Source of the DNA: Clostridium frigidicarnis
GTDB taxonomy: Bacteria > Bacillota > Clostridia > Clostridiales > Clostridiaceae
Assembly (NCBI RefSeq): GCF_900111985.1
Contig: NZ_FOKI01000002.1
Location: 1-64,000 of the forward strand
DNA: 64,000 nt
Reading direction: 5' to 3'
Shown here: positions 33,948 to 42,223 of the stretch, piece by piece
Numbering within the stretch: the stretch's first letter is position 1
Layout of the letters: each line of letters starts with the position of its first letter
The notes under the pieces: generated by a model
The model's database searches: none
What the model saw: only the letters and a program-made list of their open reading frames with translations
What the model was told of the DNA's origin: nothing
Translations under genes and position numbers: made by a program

Positions 33948-34175
33948 CTTTATAGGATATTATAAAATTTCAAATCTGTGGATAACTTTGATAACTATTA
34001 AAATATATAGATTTTTAGTTGAGAATTGAAGGTTGAGAGTTGAGAGTGAAGGATAAATCTTCTTAGGAAGATTTTAAAAATAAAAAAATATAATTAAAGA
34101 AAATCTGTGATTTTCAACATCAATTTGTCACTTGTCACTTTTAACTTGTCACTAAAAAAGGGCATAGCCTCTTTT
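33948..34175 (+). repeat. Dispersed intergenic repeat, copy A
   Basis: Two blocks are almost identical to copy C at 46421-46658. The first starts CTTTATAGGATATTATAAAA and contains TGTGGATAA (33977-33985), a perfect DnaA-box sequence. The second contains CAATTTGTCACTTGTCAC and ends in a small A-hairpin-T motif around GGGCATAGCC. The middle carries GTTGAGAGTTGAGAGTGAAG, shared with copy B. No ORF was seen. Confidence 0.8.
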
Positions 34176-34307
34176 CATATTAAATTATAGAGTTTTAATC
34201 AGTGACAGGTTAAGTAATTTCATATTCACTTGTTCATAAAAGCTAATAAGTGAATATGTAATTTCAAAATAATGATAAAATCAGGGATAAAAAAATTTAA
34301 ATTTTAC

Positions 34308-34400
34308 AATGAAAGATGAAATCTTTTTAAGAAAACCTATGGTTTTTAACTTTAACTTGCAAAGTGTAACTATAAACTTGTCACTAAAAAACTATCTTTT
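34308..34400 (+). repeat. Remnant of the dispersed repeat
   Basis: This segment carries the right-hand part of the repeat in diverged form: AGATGAAATCTTTTTAAG, then AACTATAAACTTGTCACTAA and an A/T-rich end. The left, DnaA-box block is missing. Confidence 0.5.
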
Positions 34401-34469
34401 TAATATAAATATCTTTCTAAGCATATAATTTAACAATAGCACATTATGGATAAGGGGGAATGTTAAGTT

Positions 34470-35240
34470 ATGGGTGAAGGATATTTGTTTGGATGCTTGT
34501 TGAGTCTTTTGTTATGGAAGTTTGATAGGAAAAGGGTGTTTGAAGCTATTGACAACACACTAACAAAGATTATATCAAGTTATTTTATAAGAGAAAGTAT
34601 TTATTTAGGAATTATAATATTATTATACTTTCCTTTTTTATATAAAACCAAATATAATGAAATTATTAATTTATTAGTGGCATTTTTAATAGTAGATATA
34701 AGTAATAGCGAACGAAAAACATTAAAATTAAAAGAAAAAATAAAATTTTATGAATCACTAGCATTAATGACTAAGGGTTTACTTTGTGGATTTGTTACAC
34801 CTTTTTTACTAATATTAGTTTTCAAAAGTAATTATGCTGGAATAGCATACTTTCTTATTTATAATATTAATGAAGTTTCAAATTATAAACTTATTAATAT
34901 TATCTTTAAAATAGTTACAACAGTACCTTCACTTATGGTTCAAATTCTATATTATTTAATATATATTTTTAGAAATAAGAAGTTTAAATTAAGCTTTAAA
35001 GGGAACTATTTAAGCAATTTAATAGAAGATCCATGTTTAAATTTAAATATAATAGGATCATATATTGAGAGTGTTAATTATTATTACTATTTTAAATTTC
35101 ATGGTACAAGTTATATAAAAAGTTATGGAAATTACAACAATAGGATAGATGAGGCTTGCGTAAAAGATTATTTATCTATTAGTTATGGAACTGCATTTTT
35201 ATTATTTGGAATTTTTATTGTATGTAATTATTATAGATAA
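34470..35240 (+). CDS. Membrane protein, possible remote CbiB/CobD relative
   Basis: This 256-residue protein has five or so transmembrane segments (about 40-60, 62-78, 105-130, 135-165, 235-253). The C-terminal pattern NIIGSYIESVNYYYYFKFHGTSYIKSYGN... resembles the cobalamin enzyme CbiB tail (LGxxLGGxNYYxG...KPYxG). YNINEVSNYK matches the CbiB NTLDSMVGYK region in position. Key conserved CbiB glycines are lost and it is shorter than the usual 310 residues. There are no cobalamin genes nearby, and it stands alone between repeat arrays. No clear terminator follows. The function is therefore uncertain and it may be decaying. Confidence 0.6.
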   Translation: MGEGYLFGCLLSLLLWKFDRKRVFEAIDNTLTKIISSYFIRESIYLGIIILLYFPFLYKTKYNEIINLLVAFLIVDISNSERKTLKLKEKIKFYESLALMTKGLLCGFVTPFLLILVFKSNYAGIAYFLIYNINEVSNYKLINIIFKIVTTVPSLMVQILYYLIYIFRNKKFKLSFKGNYLSNLIEDPCLNLNIIGSYIESVNYYYYFKFHGTSYIKSYGNYNNRIDEACVKDYLSISYGTAFLLFGIFIVCNYYR

Positions 35241-35261
35241 ACTTGAGTCAGTGACAAATTA

Positions 35262-35400
35262 AATATCTGGCGAACAACTAGTATTGTTGGTATAAAAGAC
35301 TTATCTAGCATTAAGAATTGCAATTATATGAATAAAGTGAGTTGCTGGAATTTAGCAATAAATACATTTTTATAACTTAGAATGATAAGCGTTAGTAAGC
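35262..35400 (+). repeat. MITE-like repeat, copy 1
   Basis: TATCTGGCGAACAACTAGTA and the following 110 bases recur almost unchanged at copy 2. The core ATATGAATAAAGTGAGTTGC corresponds to the hairpin loop of copy 3. It ends AGAATGATAAGCGTTAGTAA, which resembles the left end of copy 3. Confidence 0.7.
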
Positions 35401-35561
35401 CAATTCAATTAGTGACAAGTTGTGAATGTCAAGTGACAAATTAAGTGTGGTGTGGGATTGTAATTTAAGAGGTTATAATAATTGAAAATTGGCGATTGAT
35501 ATTTTTCTTAACGTTGTTCAGAATAACTTGTAATTTTTTTAAAATAAAGAAAAAAGAGGTC
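35401..35561 (+). other. Spacer between repeat copies
   Basis: It contains AGTGACAAGTT and AAGTGACAAATTAAG fragments typical of the dispersed repeat, and no gene. Otherwise it is AT-rich with nothing recognisable. Confidence 0.4.
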
Positions 35562-35705
35562 TAAGCGTTAGCAAAATATCTGACGAACAACTAGTATTGT
35601 TGGTATAAAAAATTTATATGGCATTAAGGATTGCAATTATATGAATAGAGTGAGTTACTGGAATTTAGCCATAAATATATTTTTATAACTTAGAATAATA
35701 TGTGC
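35562..35705 (+). repeat. MITE-like repeat, copy 2
   Basis: It is about 85-90 percent identical by eye to copy 1 from TATCTGACGAAC through ACTTAGAATAATA. The left end CTAAGCGTTAGCAAAATATC corresponds to the left end of copy 3. Confidence 0.7.
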
Positions 35706-35797
35706 AGTGAACTAGTTTGTGTTACTTATGTCTATACACTTTTATATGAATTTATATTTTGAAGTATAGATTCTTATAACAATAAAATTATGTAATG

Positions 35798-35987
35798 AAA
35801 ATAGAATGATAAGCATTAGTAAACTATCAGATAAACCGTAAGTATTCTTAGTGAAAAAAGCATTACTTCCGTTAAAAATTTCAATTGTTTGAACGTAGTG
35901 AGTTATTGAAATTTAGGAAGTAATGCTTTTTTTACTTTAGAATACTAGGTGAAAGCTGCTTGTTTACGGTGCTTATCATTCTATTTT
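35798..35987. repeat. MITE-like element with terminal inverted repeats, copy 3
   Basis: This 190-base element has perfect 18-base terminal inverted repeats: AAAATAGAATGATAAGCA at 35798-35815 and its complement at 35970-35987. A long central hairpin lies inside: AAAAAAGCATTACTTCC (35854-35870) pairs with 35916-35932, and an inner AATTTCAAT pairs with ATTGAAATT. No ORF is present. It lies just past the 3' end of the minus-strand pyrophosphatase gene and could act as its terminator. Confidence 0.8.
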
Positions 35988-36023
35988 CGTTTATATGGAT
36001 ATTTTAATGTATAAATATAAACT

Positions 36024-37658
36024 CTATTTAGATATTGCAGCTGTAATTGGAGGAATAACTTGTTTCTTTCTTGAAAGTACTCCTGGTAAGTATACAGAAT
36101 CATTCTCTAAAGGTTTATCATAAGTTCTAGAAATTACCTCTTTATCTGGTCCAGCTGCATACATTAAAGATGCTTCAGCTAGTATATCAGTTAACATGAA
36201 TGCAATAAGGTTAAAGTTTTCCCTTTTAACTTTGTCATTCATAAGTTCTAACATTTCATCTTTTCTTGAACTAAAACTTTCAAGATCCATAGTATTTACT
36301 TGAGCAACTCCAATTTTCATTCCATTTATATTGAAGACTTTAAAATCTTGATGTAAAATTTGCTCAGCAGTTCTATCATCTAAAGAAGTTCCAGCTTTAA
36401 ACATTTCTTTAGCAAATTTTTCAAGATCTATTTTTGCTATTTGTGATAGTCTGTTAGCTATCATTTTATCTACTTCAGTACAAGTAGGTGATCTAAATAA
36501 TAGAGTATCAGAAATTATAGCTGAACATAAAGCACCAGCAGCCTTTTTAGATGGTCTTATGCCATTTTCAAAGAACATAGATGCAACTATAGTAGATGTA
36601 CTTCCTACAGGCTCATTTCTAAAGTATATAGGATTTCCAGTTTGTATGTCTGCTAATCTATGATGATCTATTATTTCAAGAATTTCAGCATCATCAAGAC
36701 CGTGAACAGATTGACCTTTTTCATTATGATCAAGAAGTATAACTTTCTTCTTGTTTTTAGAGATTAAATGGTACCTAGAAATACATCCGATGACCTTATT
36801 ACTAGAATCTACAACTGGATAACTTCCATATCTAGTTTCAAGCATTATATCTTTTATATCATCTACAAAATCATCAGAAGAAAAATAAACTAAGTTTTCT
36901 GTAGTCATAACATAACTTACAGGTATACTTTGAGTTATAAGTCTTGCTGTTGTAAATGAATCATGTGGTGTAGAAATCATAGAACAATTATTTTCTTTAG
37001 CAAGAGCTACAATTTCTTCATTTATTGGATGATTTCCTGTTATCACAAGTAAAGATATACCTGATTTGATTAACATTTCTTGAGAATCTTCTCTATCTCC
37101 ACAGATTGCAATATCGCCTTTTTCAACTATTTGCTTTATGCTTTCAGGTTGCATAGCAGACACTATAATTTTACCATTAAGGTTAACTTCAGAGGCAGTG
37201 CAAACAGCCTTGCCACAAAGTGTTTCTATTACATTTTCAAGACTTGTGTTACTTTTTGATAGAATATCATTATCCCAAACATCCATATAGTTAGATGTTA
37301 AATTGGATACAGATACTATACCCATTAGACACTCATTTTCATCAACTATAGGTAAAGTTTTTACGTTATTTTTTTTCATTATGCTCCAAGCCTTTTTTAA
37401 TGATATATCTTGGGCAATTGGAGATATATTATCTATTGCAAGATCTGCAACCTGCAATTTAACAGTTTCTAAAAAAGTAGGCTCTTCTATACCAAAATAG
37501 TCTAGTATAAATCTAGTTTCTTTGCTAATATCTCCTAATCTTACCGGCATAGCACCAGTATGTCCTAATTTATTTTTTAATTCTGAGTATCCAATTGCTG
37601 CACAAATGGAGTCAGAGTCAGGATTTTTATGTCCTGTAACATATATTATGTTCTTCAA
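36024..37658 (-). CDS. ppaC: CBS-domain manganese-dependent inorganic pyrophosphatase
   Basis: This 544-residue family II (DHH) pyrophosphatase hydrolyses pyrophosphate to phosphate. The catalytic N-domain starts VTGHKNPDSDSICAAIGY. The DHH motif IIDHHRLAD lies after a long regulatory insert of about 240 residues. That insert holds a CBS domain (residues about 70-130), a DRTGG-like domain (about 140-240) and a second CBS (about 245-305). CBS-PPases are known to be regulated by adenine nucleotides. The start is TTG 37658 with AGGAGG upstream. It is divergent from the Ca2+-ATPase gene. Confidence 0.92.
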   Translation of the reverse strand: MKNIIYVTGHKNPDSDSICAAIGYSELKNKLGHTGAMPVRLGDISKETRFILDYFGIEEPTFLETVKLQVADLAIDNISPIAQDISLKKAWSIMKKNNVKTLPIVDENECLMGIVSVSNLTSNYMDVWDNDILSKSNTSLENVIETLCGKAVCTASEVNLNGKIIVSAMQPESIKQIVEKGDIAICGDREDSQEMLIKSGISLLVITGNHPINEEIVALAKENNCSMISTPHDSFTTARLITQSIPVSYVMTTENLVYFSSDDFVDDIKDIMLETRYGSYPVVDSSNKVIGCISRYHLISKNKKKVILLDHNEKGQSVHGLDDAEILEIIDHHRLADIQTGNPIYFRNEPVGSTSTIVASMFFENGIRPSKKAAGALCSAIISDTLLFRSPTCTEVDKMIANRLSQIAKIDLEKFAKEMFKAGTSLDDRTAEQILHQDFKVFNINGMKIGVAQVNTMDLESFSSRKDEMLELMNDKVKRENFNLIAFMLTDILAEASLMYAAGPDKEVISRTYDKPLENDSVYLPGVLSRKKQVIPPITAAISK

Positions 37659-37874
37659 TTTATTACCTCCTCATTTGAAATATACAATAAAATGTATAAA
37701 AATTCCAAAAATTCTAAATCAATGTTAAAAATATTATTACTTTATATTTTTACTTTATACCATAATTTATACTGTGTAGGCAAGGTATATAGAAAAAAAT
37801 CTTTAATATTCAAGCAATGTAGTGAATATATTTAAATAGAAAAGCAATTAAAGTATTAAGAGAGGTGAATTTAA

Positions 37875-40424
37875 TTGGTTGAAGAAAAGGAATTAAAATT
37901 AGGGCTGGATAGTGATGAAGCTGAAAAACGATTAGAAACATATGGTCCTAATATATTAAAACAAAAGAAAAAAGTATCTCCAGTATTTATATTTTTCTCA
38001 CAATTTAATGATTTTATGGTTTGGGTGCTTTTGGGAGCTACATTAATATCTGCTTTTATGGGGGAAATAGCAGATGCAATAACCATAATAATAATAGTAG
38101 TAGTAAATGCCATATTAGGATTTATACAAGAATTTAAAACAGAAAAATCTTTGGAGGCATTAAAAAATTTAGCGGCGCCTACTACTAAAGTAATAAGAAA
38201 TAAAAAAATACAAGTTATTAATGCAGAATTTTTAACTCTAGGGGATTTAGTTGTTTTAGAGGCTGGAGATAGAATACCAGCAGATGGAATAATTGTTCAA
38301 GGAACAGGAGTTATAGATGAATCCTTACTTACGGGTGAATCTGTTGGAGTAAGTAAAAGTACATTAAATAAAGAAAATAAAATTTATATGGGTACAATAT
38401 TGTTAAAGGGAAAGGTATTAGCTAGAGTTACAGAAGTAGGTATGAGTACAGAAATGGGAAAAATAGCACATATGCTTTCTTCTATTGAAGATGAGAAATC
38501 TCCACTTAAAGAAAAATTAGAAGGGCTAGGAAGAATTTTAGTAATTGTTTGTATTGCTATTTGTATAATAGTAACATTTGTAGGTATATCAAGAGGACAA
38601 AAGGCATCTGAAATGTTCTTATTGGGCGTTTCATTGGCTGTAGCAGCTATTCCAGAAGGATTACCAGCTATAGTTACTGTTTGTTTGGCTATAGGCGTAT
38701 CAAGGATGTTAAATAGAAATGCTTTGGTTAGAAAATTACCAGCTGTTGAAACATTAGGATGCACATCTGTTATTTGTAGTGATAAAACAGGAACATTAAC
38801 TGAAAATAAAATGACTGTTAAGGCTTTATACTTTAACAATACTCTATACAATATAGATGATAATAAAACTCCAGATAATTTACTGCTAAAAAAGGCTTTC
38901 GTTTATTGTAACGATTGTAATTATGATTATTCTCAAAAAGATATAGAAAAAGGATTGTTAGGAGATCCTACAGAAACATCCTTAATAAAAACTTATTTTA
39001 AGGGAATGAAGGACATTAAGGAATTTAATGGAGATATTAGAAGAGTATATGATATACCTTTTGATTCCACAAGAAAAATGATGTCTGTTGTTATTGAAGA
39101 AAACAATAGAGAATGTTGTTATGTAAAAGGTGCTCCAGAGAGACTATTAAGCAGATGTAATCAAATACTTATAAATGGACAGGTTGTGGCATTCACATAT
39201 ACATTAAAGGAAAAGGTAGCAAAATCTATTGAAGATATGTCATCTAAGGCCCTAAGATGTATAGCAGCTGCCTACAAGTATAAAAACATAGCTAAAAATA
39301 ACTCATTAGAAAATGATTTAATATTTTTAGGTCTTGCTGGCATTATTGATCCACCAAGGAAAGAAGTAAAAGACGCTGTTTTAGAATGTAGAATGGCAGG
39401 AATAAAACCAATAATGATTACAGGAGATCATCAAAATACAGCATTTGCCATAGGAAAGGAAGTAGGTATTTGTAATTCTATTAATGAAGTATTAACAGGA
39501 GATGAAATAGAAAAGTTAACTGAAAAAGAATTAGATTCTAAGATAGATAAAACTAAGGTTTTTGCAAGGGTTAGTCCAAATCACAAGTTAAGAATAGTAA
39601 GGGCGTTTAAAAGAAAAAATAATATAGTAGCAATGACTGGCGATGGAGTAAATGATGCTCCTGCAATTAAGGAAGCTGATATAGGTATTGCTATGGGTAT
39701 ATCAGGAACTGATGTATCTAAAGAAGCTTCTTCTATGATTTTAATGGACGATAATTTTACTACTATAGTTGCAGCAGTTGAAGAAGGAAGGGTTATATAT
39801 AATAATATAAGAAAATTTATAAGATATCTTCTTTCTTGTAATTTAGGAGAAGTTTTAACTATGTTCTTAGCATCATTGTTTTATTTGCCAAATCCATTAA
39901 GTCCAATACAAATATTATTTGTAAATTTAGCCACTGATGGATTACCAGCATTAGCATTAGGAGTTGATCCACCAGATAAGGATATAATGGATGATAAGCC
40001 AAGGGGAAAAAATGAAAGTATATTTTCTCATGGGTTAATGGAAAAAATATTAGTTAGAGGAACACTGATAGGAATATGCACTATATTTGCATTTATAGGT
40101 GGAAAGTATTTTGGATATGATTTAGCTGCATGTAGAACTATGGCATTGTCTACACTAGTATTATCTCAATTAATACATGTATTTGAATGTAGATCAGAGA
40201 AACATTCTATATTTAAAATAAATCCCTTTACAAATATATATCTTATAGGTGCTGTTTTAGTATCTGTAATAATGTTAATTGCAGTTATTTATCTTCCGTT
40301 TTTAGAGGGAATATTCCATACTTCCTCAATGAATGGTATACAATGGATGGTTGTTATTTTCTGTTCAGGAATAATAGCATTAATAAATAGTATATATTTA
40401 ATGATTAAGGAAAGACATAAATAA
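37875..40424 (+). CDS. P-type Ca2+-transporting ATPase
   Basis: This 849-residue P2-type cation pump has the TGES motif (LLTGESVGVSK), the phosphorylation site D303-K-T-G-T-L-T, and KGAPE in the nucleotide domain. It also has DPPR, MTGDGVNDAPA in the P-domain, and ten or so transmembrane helices. PEGLP in helix 4 fits calcium or manganese export. The N-terminus starts at TTG 37875 after AGAGGTGAAT and is slightly shorter than many homologues. A convergent terminator follows. It contrasts with the inactive homologue at 48867. Confidence 0.93.
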   Translation: MVEEKELKLGLDSDEAEKRLETYGPNILKQKKKVSPVFIFFSQFNDFMVWVLLGATLISAFMGEIADAITIIIIVVVNAILGFIQEFKTEKSLEALKNLAAPTTKVIRNKKIQVINAEFLTLGDLVVLEAGDRIPADGIIVQGTGVIDESLLTGESVGVSKSTLNKENKIYMGTILLKGKVLARVTEVGMSTEMGKIAHMLSSIEDEKSPLKEKLEGLGRILVIVCIAICIIVTFVGISRGQKASEMFLLGVSLAVAAIPEGLPAIVTVCLAIGVSRMLNRNALVRKLPAVETLGCTSVICSDKTGTLTENKMTVKALYFNNTLYNIDDNKTPDNLLLKKAFVYCNDCNYDYSQKDIEKGLLGDPTETSLIKTYFKGMKDIKEFNGDIRRVYDIPFDSTRKMMSVVIEENNRECCYVKGAPERLLSRCNQILINGQVVAFTYTLKEKVAKSIEDMSSKALRCIAAAYKYKNIAKNNSLENDLIFLGLAGIIDPPRKEVKDAVLECRMAGIKPIMITGDHQNTAFAIGKEVGICNSINEVLTGDEIEKLTEKELDSKIDKTKVFARVSPNHKLRIVRAFKRKNNIVAMTGDGVNDAPAIKEADIGIAMGISGTDVSKEASSMILMDDNFTTIVAAVEEGRVIYNNIRKFIRYLLSCNLGEVLTMFLASLFYLPNPLSPIQILFVNLATDGLPALALGVDPPDKDIMDDKPRGKNESIFSHGLMEKILVRGTLIGICTIFAFIGGKYFGYDLAACRTMALSTLVLSQLIHVFECRSEKHSIFKINPFTNIYLIGAVLVSVIMLIAVIYLPFLEGIFHTSSMNGIQWMVVIFCSGIIALINSIYLMIKERHK

Positions 40425-40426
40425 TT

Positions 40427-40489
40427 AAAAAAAGCCATATAGAAAGGATTCTAAACAATAAAAAATCCTTCTATATATGGCTTTTTTTC
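40427..40489. terminator. Bidirectional terminator between convergent genes
   Basis: An A-run then GCCATATAGAAAGGATT pairs with AATCCTTCTATATATGGC and a T-run, with one small bulge. It serves the ATPase gene (+) and the unknown gene at 40503-40907 (-). Confidence 0.9.
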
Positions 40490-40502
40490 TTTAACAAATA
40501 TA

Positions 40503-40907
40503 TTATCTTCTTTGAACAGTTCTAACTTGTTTTATTTGAGATTCATCCATAGGAACTAAATCTTTCTTTGTTGAAAGATTTCTGATGTTCATAATATCAA
40601 TTGTCTCCCTATGTTCTTTACCCTTTTTACCCTTTAAACCTTGTATAAGAACTGAATTACCTTGAGATACAGCTATGAAAGGCGGTTTTTTAAACCATTT
40701 TTTCTTTGCATATACGCATTTAGTAATAGTTTTACTACCAACGGGTCTAACTATTATTGTAGCGGTTATTCTATGAAGAATCCAAAGGGTAGTCTTTGTT
40801 TCTACCTTTACAGATATTACATTTCCTTGAACTTGAGCAAGTCTATCTCCATATTTCTTTAAGTAAGATTGGGTATAATGTTTAGATAATTTTTCTTTCC
40901 ATCCCAT
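40503..40907 (-). CDS. Conserved-looking basic protein of unknown function
   Basis: This 134-residue protein has a predicted mixed beta fold (VQGNVISVKVETKTTLWILHRITATIIVRP, broken here by short turns). It has a lysine-rich middle (KKKWFKKPP) and a tail ending KQVRTVQRR. It has no signal peptide or membrane helix. AAAGGAG lies 7 bases before the ATG (minus strand), and a shared terminator follows. I do not recognise the family. The net positive charge could fit nucleic acid or polyanion binding, but that is only a guess. Confidence 0.75.
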   Translation of the reverse strand: MGWKEKLSKHYTQSYLKKYGDRLAQVQGNVISVKVETKTTLWILHRITATIIVRPVGSKTITKCVYAKKKWFKKPPFIAVSQGNSVLIQGLKGKKGKEHRETIDIMNIRNLSTKKDLVPMDESQIKQVRTVQRR

Positions 40908-41118
40908 AATAATGACTCCTTTACATATATTAAACTAAGAATAGTGTTCTACTATATATATTATAATTCCTCAGATAAATTGTATTATAACATAGTATAT
41001 TTTTTTATAAAATACTTAAAATCAATTTTAGAGATTTTTATTGTGTAATGTATCCCAATAATATAGAATGAAAATGATGTACATAATGAAAAGGATTTAT
41101 ATTTAGGAGGAGATAAAT

Positions 41119-41793
41119 ATGGAAAAAAGAGATATAGCTAAGATTATAGATCATACAATCTTAAAACCTGAAGCATCAGTAAAGGCTGTAGAAAAAATAT
41201 GTAAAGAAGCCTTAGAGCATAAATTTGCATCGGTTTGTATAAACCCATGTCATGTTGCTTTATGCTCAAAACTTTTAAAAGATAGTAGTGTTAAGGTATG
41301 TACAGTAATAGGTTTTCCTTTAGGCGCTACAACTAAAGAAGTAAAAGTTTTTGAAACAAAAAATGCAATAGATAACGGTGCCGAGGAAGTTGACATGGTT
41401 ATTAATATAGGAGCATTAAAAGATAAAAATTATGATTATGTAAAAGAAGATATAAAAGCAGTAGTTGAAGCTGCAAGAGGCAAGGCATTAAGCAAAGTTA
41501 TAATAGAAACATGTCTTCTAACTGATGATGAAAAAATAATAGCATGTAAATTATCAAAAGAAGCAGGGGCAGACTTTGTAAAAACATCAACAGGTTTCTC
41601 AACAGGTGGAGCTACTAAAGACGATGTGAAGATTATGAGAGATACTGTAGGCTTAGATATGGGAGTTAAGGCTTCAGGTGGTGTTAGAAGTACTGAAGAT
41701 GCTTTAAATGTTATAGAAGCAGGTGCAAGTAGAATAGGTGCATCAGCATCAATATCTATATGCGAAGGAACTAAGTCAAACTCAACATATTAA
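41119..41793 (+). CDS. deoC: Deoxyribose-phosphate aldolase DeoC
   Basis: This 224-residue class I aldolase splits 2-deoxyribose 5-phosphate into glyceraldehyde 3-phosphate and acetaldehyde in deoxynucleoside breakdown. [11 protein letters not shown] opens the barrel, [13 protein letters not shown] carries the conserved Asp, and the Schiff-base lysine is in [17 protein letters not shown] and GASRIGASA close the phosphate site. AGGAGGAGA precedes the ATG. It is a single gene with its own terminator. Confidence 0.96.
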   Translation: MEKRDIAKIIDHTILKPEASVKAVEKICKEALEHKFASVCINPCHVALCSKLLKDSSVKVCTVIGFPLGATTKEVKVFETKNAIDNGAEEVDMVINIGALKDKNYDYVKEDIKAVVEAARGKALSKVIIETCLLTDDEKIIACKLSKEAGADFVKTSTGFSTGGATKDDVKIMRDTVGLDMGVKASGGVRSTEDALNVIEAGASRIGASASISICEGTKSNSTY

Positions 41794-41814
41794 TATTTTG
41801 ATTATAAATAAAAG

Positions 41815-41851
41815 TAAGGCATAAATCCATAATGGATTTATGCCTTATTTT
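41815..41851 (+). terminator. Terminator after deoC
   Basis: A 16-base perfect palindrome: TAAGGCATAAATCCAT (41815-41830) with its complement (41832-41847), followed by TTTTA. Confidence 0.9.
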
Positions 41852-41957
41852 ACTTTATAGGATATTATAAAATTTCGAATCTGTGGATAACTTTGATAAC
41901 TATTAAAATACATAGATTTTTTAGTTGATAATTGAAGGTTGAGAGTTGAGAGTGAAG
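41852..41957 (+). repeat. Dispersed intergenic repeat, copy B (left half)
   Basis: It matches copies A and C from ACTTTATAGGATATTATAAA through the DnaA-box sequence TGTGGATAA (41882-41890). It then continues into GTTGAGAGTTGAGAGTGAAG as in copy A. The right half with CTTGTCACT is absent. Confidence 0.8.
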
Positions 41958-42223
41958 TAAACACTTTGTTTATAAAAAATAGTAACAAAAATACAGAGGG
42001 TTTAATAAGATGTATAACAATCGATATATTTTATTTGCAAAATCTTTACTTATGCTTAAATTAAAGCAGATTTAAAGAGGGTAATTAAAAATTAATATAT
42101 TTTTTTTACTTTCTTTTAAAAATTGTTACTAATTTCTATATATGAGAATATTATTATAATAGTAATCTTTTGAAGGGAGGACTTCTCTTAGGGCTTTTGG
42201 CATCTTTGAGAAAAGATATTGAT
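41958..42223 (+). other. AT-rich upstream region of the Lon-like gene
   Basis: No ORF was seen. TATAAT at 42155-42160 is a likely -10 with no strong -35. AAGGGAGG at 42173-42180 is a strong ribosome-site sequence, but no good start lies 5-10 bases after it. Confidence 0.4.

Noticed and set aside
33977-33985. An origin of replication at the DnaA-box copies
   Set aside because: Only one box per repeat copy, no clusters of boxes, no dnaA/dnaN genes and no plasmid replication gene nearby.
34020-34160. CRISPR-like direct repeats (GTTGAGAGTTGAGAG and TGTCACTTGTCAC)
   Set aside because: The units are 7-11 bases, directly adjacent and without regular spacers, and no cas genes are present. They belong to the dispersed intergenic repeat.
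34470-35240. Calling this gene a functional CbiB
   Set aside because: Several conserved glycines are missing, it is short, and no cobalamin genes are nearby; only a remote relation can be defended.
37303-37835. Plus-strand open frames across ppaC and its upstream region
   Set aside because: They have no ribosome sites and overlap the well-supported minus-strand gene or its promoter region.
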